This document shows positions 10,192 to 20,340 of a stretch of 64,000 bases of DNA, piece by piece. The translations under genes were made by a program, and so were the position numbers. The stretch's first letter is position 1. Each line of letters starts with the position of its first letter. The stretch is from Pueraria montana var. lobata (Eukaryota; Streptophyta; Magnoliopsida; Fabales; Fabaceae). The notes below the pieces were generated by a model, which saw nothing but the letters and a program-made list of their open reading frames with translations, had not been told where the DNA came from and ran no database searches. The DNA lies in NCBI GenBank assembly GCA_026413185.1, contig CM048651.1, positions 41,760,266 through 41,824,265 of the forward strand, in the 5' to 3' direction.

Positions 10192-10756
10192 GCATCTTCA
10201 GGGGGTGCTTAAATGAGTTGCTTAACTTTAAGCAATGTTTCTTAACTTTTTTTTTTCCACTGGAGCAAATGTCATGGAGTTGCTTGTATAAACACCATTG
10301 CTTAACAACACTTATATGATAAATAACATATTTTTCAAGCATTGTAGGACCCACAAAATTAAGTTAAGCACTCACTTTAGCGACCTAGCATTGAAGTGAA
10401 TTTTTGTGTATAGTATTTAAATCTAGGGTAAAATATGTTTTTAGTCGTGTACTTTTACTAAAAATTGGTTTTAGTCCCTGTACTTTCAAATCGATCATTT
10501 TAGTCCTCAAACTTTGAAAAACATGTGGATTTAGTCTCTTTATATCACTAACATCAATAAATGAGAAGGAATAAATCCACATATTTTTCAAAGTTTAAGG
10601 ACCAAAATGGTTGATTTGAAAGTGTAGGGACTAAAATCAATTTTGAATGAATGTATAGGGACCAAAAACATATTTTACCCTTAAATCTATGTGGAACTGT
10701 AAGGCCCATAAAATTAAGATAAGCAGCCCATCTAAGTAACTATGCATTATAGATGC
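10192..10756 (+). mobile_element. Possible older MITE hosting the inner MITE, copy A
   Basis: The segment is bounded by GCATCT at 10192 and AGATGC at 10751-10756, flanked by TTA-like bases, and its two halves share GCTTAA-rich inverted words. This resembles PIF/Harbinger-like MITEs of plants. Only the short ends match, so this call is tentative. The 255-bp element at 10426 would be nested inside it. Confidence 0.35.
10426..10680 (+). mobile_element. Mutator-type MITE with 9-bp target duplication, copy A
   Basis: The left end GGGTAAAATATGTTTTTAGTC is mirrored by the right end GACCAAAAACATATTTTACCC (written here as two arms of at most 21 bases, differing by one base). The flanks are an exact 9-base direct repeat, TTAAATCTA, at 10417-10425 and 10681-10689. 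Much of the 255-bp body is itself an inverted repeat. Nine-base duplications point to the Mutator superfamily. It is present at the same place in copy B, so it was there before the 7.4-kb unit was duplicated. Confidence 0.85.
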
Positions 10757-11310
10757 TCTTAGATGAATATTTGGAAAAAAAAAATTCTATTTTTTGTGTG
10801 TGTTAAGGACTGTGCACAATTGCTTGCTGATTAGTGCACAAATTTAGATACAAAATTATTGCAGTTGCGGTTGACACCTTGATTTAGCATATGAATCAAA
10901 CAAATCAATGATTTAATAGATCATTGTATTTGCACAAACTTTTAATTGAATACATTCAATGAGAATATATTTTTTTTCCTTTCTCACTCAAATCGATTGA
11001 AGATTTATTTATTTAAAAAATTTAAATCAGGAATAGTTGGGATTAAATCATTAAAATTTATTTATAATTATTTAAAAAGTTTTATAAATACCTTTTTTGA
11101 AACTTTAAACTATCAACACATATTATAAACGCTTTCATGAAATTAGGAATAAATAGGAGGGTTACATTAGTACTTTTAAATTTATTAATTCTAATAATTT
11201 ATAGTATGCTTTATTAAAAATTTAAACTTTTAAAATACTTTTTTGAAATTGTGAATAGTTTAGATTAAATTAGATCTAAACTATTGGATCTCGCTAGCGG
11301 CTATTGGATC

Positions 11311-11520
11311 TCATCGGTGTCGCATGTTTACAAAGCAACGCATTGTCGCTTCCCCGAAGAAGTTGCCAAATGTGAGTTCGACGCTGTGGTCCCTGTTGAC
11401 GATGAGGTTGAGGATCGTGCCGAGCATACGGAGGAGGACCTCCTTGGTGGCTTCTGGCGGTGTAGAGGGGAACCGAGGACGGCAACAACAGTGTCGTCGA
11501 AGAAGAGGTTTTTAACCACA
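11311..11520 (-). pseudogene. Captured fragment of an ERD7-like senescence/dehydration protein gene, copy A
   Basis: On the minus strand one frame reads VKNLFFDDTVVAVLGSPLH and, after a one-base shift, a second frame reads EVLLRMLGTILNLI and HSVELTFGNF before a TGA at 11313-11311. These match from memory the N-terminal senescence-domain region of plant ERD7-like (senescence/dehydration-associated) proteins, which act in membrane lipid responses to cold and drought. The segment is much richer in G and C than its surroundings, as expected for an exon of a host gene captured by a transposon. It is frameshifted and far shorter than the normal protein of about 400 residues. Overlapping open frames on both strands here are shadows of this G/C-rich patch. 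Confidence 0.55.
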
Positions 11521-11580
11521 GTGGACGATGACGAACGATCAAAATCTAATCTCGTGGTGGTTGCTTTGTTGGTCTGTTAA

Positions 11581-12760
11581 ACTCTTTCTCGAATGCCACT
11601 ATAAAGTTTGTTAAAGTTTATTCCTTTTCATAAATCTATTTATGGGTTGGGTTTTTGAGCCTTGATTTTGGCTGCTAAGGGTTCAAATATGCATTTGTGC
11701 AGTAACAGAAAGATGAGCTAGCGATGAAGTACTATCTTTTTAGTCAATCAAGCTATGAACGAATTCTCGAATTTTGAATTTTTTCTACAATTTCATTTGG
11801 TTGTGGTTGTGTTAATGATTAGTAAGTTGAATGCACTTTCTGGTCATATGTATCACTTTTGTTGTTTATGTTGCATTTCACTTCTTGATCTTGGAATGGC
11901 CTCAATTTGACATTTTAGAGGTATAAGTATTTTGTGAAAGAGACGATGGTGGTTGGCGTCGAAGGGTTGTTGGGGGAGAGGAAGGGACAATGGTGGCGAG
12001 GAAAGAATAAACAAAAGAAAGAAAGAATAAAAAAGAAAGAAAGAAAGAAAGAAAGAAAGAAATGTCGTCGTCGAAAATCGGCTCCGGTGGAGCCAAATGG
12101 TGGTCAGAAGGTTGCTGGGAGGGAGAGGAATAAATCTAGTGTGGATAGTGTAAATTGCAACCATATAAATTAGATGAATCCAACGGTTGATAAAATTGGC
12201 TCATCATGAATAACTTAAGAAGCTTGTCCACCGTAGCCTTTGCCTTAAAAATTATTATAATTACCTTTTTATATTTTAAACATTAAAAAATGTTATATAT
12301 CTTTTCTTGAAATAATATTAGATGAGAGTTAAATAACTTAATTAATTTACGGATGTTTCTTTATGAATGGGAATGCATTAAGCCAGTTTCTCCTGTGTCC
12401 CTATGCTTCTTCCATGTTACTTCCCTCCACCTGCTCTCTATCTTTTATTCTCCTATTTTCTTGTTTTATTTGTTTGACAACTAACTCAATTTTGTGACTT
12501 CATTTTTCCTTTGACTCAATTGTTGTTTGCTCAAATCATGGCTACACCAACATCTTCGTTCTCCTCTTCCCTTACCTATCAATGGACTTACATGTTAGAA
12601 TTTTCCTATAAATTTTTGTGGACTACAATTAATTGTAACATTTTGTTTTGTCAAAAACATGCTAACATAATTATCCATTTAATGATACTTAAGCCCACTA
12701 ATAATGTGATTAATGGTAATGGGCTTTGGACAATAATATTAGTCAGTGTGAAAACAATAT
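11581..12760 (+). other. Non-coding part of copy A with (GAAA)n tract
   Basis: The only clear structure is a GAAA microsatellite at about 12014-12061, longer here than in copy B (about 48437-48481). The short open frames on both strands around 11850-12170 are caused by this tract and do not look like proteins. Confidence 0.55.
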
Positions 12761-13017
12761 GGGCCTAACCACTAGGCCCATAATGGGAGGTGCCTAGGGT
12801 TAATAAATAGCGTGGCTAGGTCCCCTTTGCCATCACATCATTCAATTGCTCTCTAGGGTTTGCCCCCATTGAAAACCCTAGTATTTGCCCCATTGAAAAT
12901 CGCCAGTGAACCAGTGACAAACGCGTAGCCTTGTCTTTAGCAACGTGCGTGAACCATCGACGAACGAGGATTGAAAGCTGGTTTGGTGCATCAAACCTTG
13001 TGAACGTGTCGTTGCAG
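12761..13017 (+). promoter_or_regulatory. Promoter and first non-coding exon of the Ulp1-like gene, copy A
   Basis: The segment contains paired site II-like elements (GGGCCTAA at 12761 and AGGCCCATA at 12774), a TATA-like TAATAAATAG at 12801, and telo-box motifs on both strands (CTAGGGTTT at 12853, AAACCCTAG at 12873). Site II plus telo-box is the known layout of promoters of plant ribosomal-protein and other growth-linked genes, bound by TCP and telo-box factors. A likely 5' leader follows and ends at a splice donor, GCAG/GTGCG, at 13017/13018, upstream of the protease exons. This may be a captured host promoter. Confidence 0.5.
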
Positions 13018-13750
13018 GTGCGTTCATTCCTTTTTGTCTGTCCACCATAATGCGTTGTGGTTTTTCTTTGTTCTTAGCGCGGTTCACTAGATGTGCGTCT
13101 TTGTTCTTCTGAGTTTGATTTGATTTTGTTGAAGTTTGAAGTAATAATTGCGGCCTTAGTATGAGAAGCAATTGATTTTCTGTCTATGTAAATTTTTGAA
13201 GGATAAGAAAAAAACAAGAAACCCTTACGAGAGATGTAACTATACGTTTGTTACTACGAGAAGTGCAATGTGTTTTTTATTTGTTTTTTTTATTTTAATT
13301 TTCAGCTTCAGTGTTGATATTTTGTTGTTGTAAGTTCATTTATTCTTTTTATTTGTATTTCAATTATTTTGAAACCCCATGATTGTTGGGAAAATATGTA
13401 AAAAGGGCAAATTTGTGACTTTACTTTGTTCAATTGAATTGAGCCTTAGTCAAAATAAACCTTTTCTCTTTTGTAAAGCTTCTAATTAATGAGATGACAT
13501 GATAATTAATAGGATGAAGTTGTGAAGCTATCACCCTATGCCCGTGCCCTGGTAGGTAATTTGATAACACTTGCTTGCTTGCTTTGGTAGGTAATTTGAT
13601 AAAACTTGCTTGCTTTGACATACTGAATTGTTTGCAATCTAGAGCAATGATGACAAAGGATTTAATTGATTTTTCTTTACAATTTATTGATGGTTGCTGC
13701 AAGTTCAGTTGGAGAGGAGCTCTTCTACACAATCATTCACTTGAACTAAG

Positions 13751-14922
13751 ATGTTCCACAACAAAAGGATGGAACCTCAACTTGATTCACTTGAACATTT
13801 ATTGATGGAAACAAGCAAAATTAGGGATCCTATACAACTACCCTGGGATCCTAATGTACTAAGCAGGGCCTCTACCATGCCATTTTATATCCATCATAGG
13901 GATGTCTTGGAAGTATGTATGGGTAAACAGATGCTTAACATCTCGGTTATACAATTATGGATGATGTAAGTACATTTAATTTGTAAATTTGTAATTAATT
14001 AAATATCATTTTTTTATAATTAACATTTATTTCAATATCTTAGGTATATACATTACTTATGTACTCATGAGGAGAAGAATGTAGATATTTATGGATTCAT
14101 AGACCCGCAATCCATTCAAAGTGTTGGGAATAAGACACAAGATGTTCAGTTCTATTTGCAAAATAGGCTACATGAAGGCGAAAAACAGTGTTACTTAGCA
14201 CCTTACTTGCATTCGTAAGTTCAAGTTTACAAGTAATTTCAAATTATGTGTCACTAGTTACTAATTGTTCTCTAATGTAGGTGTCACTGGCAATTATTGA
14301 TTATTTGTCCTAAACAAAATGTTGTGGTGTTATTGTGTTCATTACATAAGAAGACGATCAACCCAGAAATGAAAAACACAGTTGATTCGTAAGCTTTTAT
14401 TTTTAAAACATTTGTTTTTTGATGTGTTTATAGTTCTAAAACCTATAATGCAATTCACATGATTATTTTCTTATGTTAGAGCTATGGACGAATATCATAG
14501 GTTGGTGGGTTTGCAGCCAGGATCTAGAAGGAAGCCTACATGGATTTTTCCCCGTGTAAGTAGTTTACAAACCGACTATCAATTACAACTTTTAATACTC
14601 ACTTAAATAGTTACTAATTATATTCTAATTTGATATTCATTTGCAGTGTGAAACGCAATCTGGGGGTTATGAGTGTGGATATTATGTCATAAGGCATATG
14701 CTAATAATTGTCATTACAAATATTGTTGATTCATGGGAAGATGTAATGCAATTCTCAACAAGTTAGATTAATTATGTTTTGTTTTTAGTACATGAGCTAA
14801 TATTTTATCTATGTTATTTGAAATTGTAGATCTTCAACAATCCGAGTCCAATGCCTGAGGAGGATATTGCTAACATTCGACAACGTTGGGCAACTTTTTT
14901 TCTTCAAATTTGGAATTTGTAA
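13751..14922 (+). CDS. Ulp1-like (C48) cysteine protease gene, six exons, copy A
   Basis: The predicted exons are 13751-13965, 14044-14214, 14281-14388, 14480-14555, 14647-14742 and 14830-14922. All introns are GT-AG and phases agree, giving 252 residues without a stop. The core shows the His-Trp pair (CHWQLLIIC, exon 3) and the Gln and Cys of QSGGYECGYYV (exon 5), the hallmarks of Ulp1/SENP SUMO-protease folds. The usual catalytic Asp position reads Cys in LLCSLH, as I recall for many transposon-encoded plant Ulp1 proteins, so activity is uncertain. An in-frame stop lies just before the ATG, though an upstream non-coding exon may be spliced on. In copy A exon 5 reads VIRHMLIIV where copy B reads VMRHMLMIV. 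Ulp1 domains of this kind are carried by plant MULE and CACTA elements. Confidence 0.75.
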
Positions 14923-15128
14923 ACTTATTTGTTTAGAATGTTTTTTTTGTTACAATTTGTTTATAATTTTTTTTTGTTACAATTTGTTTAGAATGTTTGT
15001 TTAGAACCCAATTAGTACTTTGTTTTTATATGGTAAGACATATATGGTTGTGATAAATCTATTTGTGTTGTGTATATTAAGGTTCTATGAGTAGTACAAT
15101 TTGTTTAGAATGTTTGAGTTTTGCTTTA

Positions 15129-15339
15129 ATTTTTTGGTCATGGATCAGAGATCACGGGTGTCCCCCAACCCACTAGGTCAGAGGCTAATCCTGTTCGCGA
15201 TGTGTAGCTGTAGCTGGCCAAAAGGAATTTTGCAAACGGAGGGAATCGAACACAGGGTTCTCCCACTAAATAGATCATTCCCCCACATGTGAACACAGCG
15301 GGGCCTAACACTACTGCGCCAACCCTTTGGATTAGTACA
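15129..15339 (-). mobile_element. tRNA-derived SINE, copy A
   Basis: On the minus strand the head reads GGTTGGCGCAGTAGTGTTAG, with a box A-like TGGCGCAGTAG, followed by a box B, GTTCGATTCC, and the element ends in an A-rich tail. It is flanked by the direct repeat TTTGCTTTA at 15120-15128 and 15340-15348. The same insertion is present in copy B, so it predates the duplication. Confidence 0.8.
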
Positions 15340-15462
15340 TTTGCTTTATGTTAAGGAAATATATTAGTTGTGATAAGCTTGTTTGTGTTGTGGTTTGTGG
15401 TTGTGGTCTCTGTTGTTTACAGGGAGGAAAATAAACGTGTTGTATGTAAAAAAAAAATACTT

Positions 15463-15520
15463 TTTAGATCGGCTATTGCAAAAAACTGATCTAAAAATTA
15501 GCTTTTTAGATCAATTATCA
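15463..15520 (+). repeat. Short inverted-repeat hairpin near the right end of copy A
   Basis: TTTTTAGATC and GATCTAAAAA words alternate here (TTTTTAGATCGG, GATCTAAAAATTAG, TTTTTAGATCA). Hairpin-like subterminal repeats of this kind are common in CACTA-type transposons, which is a weak hint to the nature of the 7.4-kb unit. The matching block is at about 51882-51939. Confidence 0.35.
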
Positions 15521-15644
15521 AAATGAACCACTAACAAATTTTAACCAATCATAAAGAGAGTGTTAGCAAGAGAGTGTCGCTACCTCCACATTTTAAGTTG
15601 TTTCTATGCTTACCGTGTACTCTACATACTGCATAGCCATCCAT

Positions 15645-16387
15645 TCCTTGTGTTAAATCCATCATTAGTTTCCTTTACTTACACCAAGACAAGTCTCACC
15701 TTGAGGGTTCTGTCGGTTCCTCAGTTTGTCTATTTTTTTCCATTACTGTTAGTTAAATGCATGCTAGTTTTAATCATTGAATTGTTCATTTTGGATGTTG
15801 TTTTGTATGAGCCCATTTAGTTGAAAATCCTATAATAACATCTAAATCACTCTTCGAAAGTTTGGAAGTGTTGTGCTAGCCTTTAAATTGGAATCCTATA
15901 AGAAGCAAATTAAATGCGTAGTGATCCACTATAGTATGTTGCTTTGCTATTTGACAATTGATGCGGCTAACAAGTGGTGTCTAAACAGTCTGTAATAAGA
16001 TTATAAGATGGGAGTTTGTCTACCAAAACAGCAAGGTATCATTGCAGTGAGGGGTGTTGGTTAAAAGAAAACTATACTCACAAAAATATAATATATTCAA
16101 AAGGTTAAATTGACCAATTATAATTGCTAAATTGTATATCAATTTATGTGAATTTTATTAAGTTGTATATAGATATAATGAGATTATAATATTTTGTCAG
16201 TGTAGTTATTTATAGGATTTGTCACTTCATAATGTGATGAGATTATATCTATGACAAATACATCCCTAGATGAAATACTAATGCAGAAGTCAATTTGGAT
16301 CAACATTTACAACATTATAAAGTTTCTATTTTTCAAACACTAAAATTGATCAGTCTCAATATTATAATTTAAGGGTTAAATAATTTT
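15645..16387 (+). other. 3' flank of a lost TNL gene, paralogous to 27600-27769 plus 36938-37395
   Basis: From about 15733 the sequence matches that just downstream of TNL relic A, for example TTAATCATTGAATTGTTCAT at 15770 and 27649, and the run around GGAATCCTATAAGAAGC at 15889. It is uninterrupted where the other copy carries the 9.2-kb gypsy element, so it is the empty-site form. The gene body that should precede it is absent; copy A of the 7.4-kb repeat is joined instead. Confidence 0.75.
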
Positions 16388-16580
16388 TTTTTATGAGAAA
16401 AGCTTGCTGAAATTTATTGAATAGAAACAATATTATGCAGAGTCTGTGCATTTGCTAAAAGCAAAGAAGAAATCTGCTGAGGTGAATCCTCTATCCAGAC
16501 CATATAAGAACTAAAATTAAAAGGTAACCGAGCCAAACAGTGAGCCACTCTTTTTGCATTCCTCCGAACCAATAACAATG
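16388..16580 (-). mobile_element. 5'-truncated LINE tail with RNase H remnant
   Basis: On the minus strand a frame contains RVAHCLARLPFNF and YMVWIEDSPQQI, typical of the C-terminal RNase H-like end of plant L1-type LINEs, followed by a short 3' untranslated part and an A tail (the T run at 16388). The paralogous flank near 37395 lacks it, and AT-rich AATTATT-like bases flank both sides. This is a target-primed insertion that happened after the flanks duplicated. Confidence 0.7.
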
Positions 16581-16640
16581 ACATGATCAAATTAATTATT
16601 TATTTTTTAATCACAGGATTTAATTAATTTTTTCAATTAA

Positions 16641-16730
16641 GGTAGTCTAACTCAGTTAATTGAGCAACGTGTATGAGTTATTGTAAATCCCTCTAGTATC
16701 TCAGTTCGATTCTGACAAATAAAAAAAAAA
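16641..16730 (+). mobile_element. Short tRNA-derived SINE with poly(A), family 2
   Basis: The body has a box A-like region (TAACTCAGTTAATTGAGC), a box B-like GTTCGATTC, and a run of ten A at 16721-16730. TCAATT-type bases flank both sides. The paralogous locus near 37414-37430 has the flanks without the SINE. The same family is at 17166-17257 in the other direction. Confidence 0.75.
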
Positions 16731-17165
16731 TCAATTTTTTATTTGTCTATTTCCATGTATCCCAACATGTTTTTTTCTCTTCTGAATAGCCAGTTAATAG
16801 TTTCTTCCCTCCACATACAACTATTTGATTTCCCTTTTTTTCACCTTCATTTGACCGCCTGCATACTGCAACACTTTTGTTCCAAGTTTTTTCCATCAGT
16901 TCATAAAGCCTATAGGCTTTTGACCCTTACTCATACCCAAAAGAACACATTTGAAACTCTTATTATCAAGCTTCATTCTTCGACTATCAAGTACATCAAC
17001 ATGAGCAACACATCCAAATTAACACACAAAAATGATTAACAGAGGTTTGGCACTGCTCCAGGATTCTTTAGGAGTGACATGACATCTTTTACTGCTAAAA
17101 TGAGACTCCTATTCAACACATATAAATTGACCAATTGACTACCTTTGCCCAAAACTCCACCATTT

Positions 17166-17257
17166 GTTTTTATCCAGGAATCGAACACAGTACTAGAGGG
17201 TTTACAATAACTCACGCACCTTACTCAACCAACTAAGCTAGCTCCCCTCAGTTTTGG
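17166..17257 (-). mobile_element. Short tRNA-derived SINE, family 2, second copy
   Basis: On the minus strand it reads GGGGAGCTAGCTTAGTTGG, then GTTCGATTCC. It shares GAGTTATTGTAAA and CCTCTAGTA with the copy at 16641. The direct repeat CACCATTT lies at 17158-17165 and 17258-17265. Confidence 0.75.
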
Positions 17258-18796
17258 CACCATTTTCATTACAAAATGATTCTTCCTCTCCACGACCTCG
17301 TTTTACTACGCGGTATAGGCTATAGTAATTAAGTTGTCTTTTAATCTGGTTTGAACTACAAAACTTGTTAAATTGAAATGATGTGAACTCCCCACCCCTA
17401 GCAGTAAGTAGGCAACAAATAGAATCTCCACTCTCTTTCTCCATGTTGCATATTGAAGGAATTAATCACTTCATAAACAACTAGGCAAGAAACAAAACTA
17501 GGCCTTGCTAGTTGAAGCTAAACATGAAAATATTCATTTTTTGAGTCAAGCCTTTATTCTATTAATATGAATATTATTGCATCTTTGCTACTGATAGAGA
17601 AAAACCACCTCGTATATTCATCCATAAAGTGGACAACATTGACATTGGATCAATTTCTGCTAGTAAGAAAAGTTAAAGCATTTATGATATGCTACTTCTA
17701 GCCAATGAAGGTAAATGGTTAATATTCCTTTGCTATTTATTTTTGAAACGAGGATTTCTTAGGTTCTACATGTCTCTACTTTATTTTTTTTTCCTTTCAC
17801 TCGGTTATTTGCCTGGTTTTCATGATTTTTTCTAACAAACATGAGAAACCTCCTTTCATGGAATGACCATAAAATGATATTACCATTTAGTTTACTGAAA
17901 TGGTAACGTTATGAAAAATGCTTCATCTACACAAAATGTTATATTTTTTGTTAAAAGATAAAAAGAAGTGAGGTTGTAAAGGATATGCGTATTCTCGTAA
18001 AAAAAAAAGAAGGATATGTGTATTAGTTTAGGTATGTAAATAATATTGTATTTTTCATTTTAGTTTTACATAGGATCTCTGACTCAATGGTTTTTGCTAT
18101 AATAATGACTCAAATATGACGTGAATTAACAGATTTGTGTAGATCACCAGAAACAAGAGGAGGCACCCGTGAAGAATATAGATGAAATAGTTTTTAATTC
18201 TTTAAAAAAGGATACGTACAGGGAGATCAAGAAAAACAAAATGTTAAAAGATATTTCGTTTAGTGGTGTTTAATAACATTGTAATCTATGAAACCTACTT
18301 CATCTAGTCATGAGAAGGTGCTATTCTTGATGCAAAATGTATCATGACTTCAGAAAAAATAATTATTATGACTTCAGAAAGTGACAAACTTACATTACAA
18401 TCGAAGTTAAGGGAATATACTCCTTGAGTTCTATATTTTGCAGCCCGTTCACACTCATCAACAATTCAATATAAAAATCTAACACGAAACGAAATACTAG
18501 TTTCTTTTAAATGTGTTAAATATTCATCTCTATATCATAAATTTGAGTTTCTATTTTTTAAAATTTTCTAATAATGTGTTTATTTATTATTTATTTATTT
18601 TGTGATATGAATTTTTATTTTTATATCAAACTAAATCAATATTTTGTATCATAAATTTGTTTTTAATTTTCTTAATTATTTGAGTTATTACTACATTAAA
18701 TTTCTTAATTTGGTCAATATTAGGTATAATAAACTATTTATAGAAAATCATTAAAAATATTTTTTATTAATTTATCTAATCTCTAATGATTTTCAA
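17258..18796 (+). other. AT-rich intergenic spacer
   Basis: I see no coding frame, RNA gene or element boundary here. A few poly(A)/poly(T) runs occur. Confidence 0.5.
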
Positions 18797-19075
18797 AATT
18801 TTGATTTATTTTTTTAATTTATTAACAATAAAATAAGTTTTCGGATTTATATTATGTTTTACATGTTTATAAATTCTTGCAATGTGTAAGATACTTATTA
18901 TTAATAATAATATAAATTATTATCTGTTTTAACAGATAAAAATGGATTTTTTTTATTCATTTTAATGTTTTTTTTTAATTCTCAGATCAAAATGGATTGT
19001 TGTAGAGTCCAATGTTAATTAGTAAACGTATTTATTGAAAAAATCTATCATTGAAATCACAAATTTTTATTATTG

Positions 19076-19128
<53 letters not shown>

Positions 19129-19533
19129 ATAAATAATTAAAAGTATTTAATATGTTATGTACAAGATTTTTAATTGTTGTTTTTATGATATTTAACAGTT
19201 TTTTTATTAAGAACCAATTTTTTGTATATCAATATAATAATTTATTTTTTTAATTTATTACCAATAAAATAAGTTTTTGGATTTATATTATGTTTTACAT
19301 GTTTATAAATTCTTGCAATGTATAAGATACTTATTATTAGTAGAATTGTTCTAGCGTGAAGTAGGTAAATAGGTCACAGGTACCTCACCGGTGAATCACT
19401 ACAATTATTTTTTAATTGTCATATATGTGTTGTATTTAATATGTTGTATAAAAGATTTTGTCATTGTTGTTTTTATGATATTTAACAGATTTTTTATTAA
19501 GAACTAATCAATTTTATGTTTATCAATATAATA
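18797..19533 (+). repeat. Duplicated AT-rich blocks around a (TA)n tract
   Basis: Block X (AACAATAAAATAAG... to CTTATTATTA) occurs at about 18800-18915 and again at about 19237-19340. Block Y (TATTTAATATGTT... GATATTTAACAG) occurs at about 19145-19243 and again at 19433-19533. The order X-TA-Y-X-Y implies one tandem duplication followed by divergence. The repeat (TA)n lies at 19077-19123 between the first X and Y. Confidence 0.7.
19077..19123 (+). repeat. (TA)n microsatellite
   Basis: About 23 uninterrupted TA units. A long perfect TA tract of this kind is likely to vary in length between individuals. Confidence 0.9.
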
Positions 19534-19718
19534 ATATTCTTATCTGTATTATTAATTTTTATTTTCTTAATTAGTATTCAAAAAATACTCATGAGCATTT
19601 ATTTATGAATTATGAGTCTCACACTGGTATGAAATTTTAACATCGCATACTAATTTTAAATATTTTGTACTTATAATCAAACTTTAAAATTAGTTTTAAT
19701 TTGTTGTGTTATACAAAT

Positions 19719-19830
19719 TTCAATAGTGTCTATTAAATCATGTCCTAATGTGGTGACCAGTTGAGGAATACTTGAACCACTAATACCGATTAACATATTA
19801 TCCTATCAACTAGAAATTCAATAACAGAAT
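19719..19830 (+). other. Conserved 5' flank of TNL relic A
   Basis: The block ATGTCCTAATGTGGTGA... to AATAACAGAATAAAAA is repeated with few changes at 38346-38450, the equivalent place before TNL relic B. It lies about 100-200 bases before the TIR exon and may include the ancestral promoter. Confidence 0.6.
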
Positions 19831-19903
19831 AAAAAGCAACTTGTCCATTGTTGGGGGAAGTTACACTTACACTTCCCCATATTAAAATAAACATTTCCCT
19901 TGA

Positions 19904-20300
19904 GAAATGCTACTTCGTCAAAGCAAAGAAGTTGAACAAGGGAGTCAAGGCTTTCATGGATGATAAAGATCTGAGCAAGGTAGTAGAAATCACATCAGCT
20001 CTAATGTAGGCAATTGAAGAATCTAGGACTACTATGGTGATATTTTCTGAAAACTATGCATCATCAACTTTTTGTTTAGAAGAACTTGTAAAGATCATGG
20101 AGTGCTGGAAAGAAAAAAGCAAGTTTGTTTGGCCCATTTTTTATAATGTAAAACCATCTTATGTGTGCCATCAGAAAGGAAGTAATGCAAAAGCACTAGC
20201 CAAACATGAAACAAGAATCAGTGACAAGGACAAGGTGAATAAATGGAGGTCAGCTTTGCAAGAAGCTGCAAATATATTTGGTTCTCTTTTCAAAACATAA
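19904..20300 (+). pseudogene. TIR-domain exon of TNL relic A
   Basis: The translation shows GVKAFMDDKDL, then a stop, then AIEESRTTMVIFSENYAS, FCLEELVKIMECWKEK, VWPIFYNVKPS and KWRSALQEAANI, which are the ordered motifs of the TIR domain of legume TNL resistance proteins (NAD-cleaving signalling domain; immune receptor N terminus). The usual start and the first beta-strand/SFRGED part are missing before about 19904. TAG at 20007-20009 stands where a Lys codon is usual. The exon ends near TAAGTAAGT, a plausible donor context, but TAA at 20298-20300 closes the frame. The next exon is beyond the solo LTR. Confidence 0.85.
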
Positions 20301-20340
20301 GTAAGTAGATCACCATTCTTTTCCTATCTTTTGTAGGATA

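Larger units (their letters stand above)
8204..15644 (+). mobile_element. 7.4-kb repeat, copy A, Ulp1-bearing transposon-like unit
   Basis: This block is almost the same as 44623-52063 along its whole length (offset mostly 36419), with about seven differences in the first 800 bases by eye. Its left edge here is the Sirevirus LTR and its right edge is where homology to copy B stops, at a shared CATCCAT. It holds a Ulp1-like protease gene, a captured ERD7-like fragment, a promoter-like region, a MITE and a SINE. Ulp1-domain genes and captured gene pieces are known from plant MULE and CACTA elements, but I see no transposase and could not establish terminal repeats, so whether it moved by transposition or by segmental duplication is open. 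Confidence 0.6.

Noticed and set aside
11853..12173. Overlapping frames on both strands around the GAAA tract in copy A (and 48276-48583 in copy B)
   Set aside because: They arise from the microsatellite and its purine flanks. Lengths change with the repeat number between copies, and no domain is seen.
12511..12768. 85-codon frame present in both 7.4-kb copies
   Set aside because: Kept only because the copies are nearly identical. No domain, AT-rich content, and it ends in the promoter-like region.
15150..15330. Possible tRNA gene (box A and box B words)
   Set aside because: The internal promoter words are those of a SINE: there is no cloverleaf, and an A-rich tail and target duplications are present.
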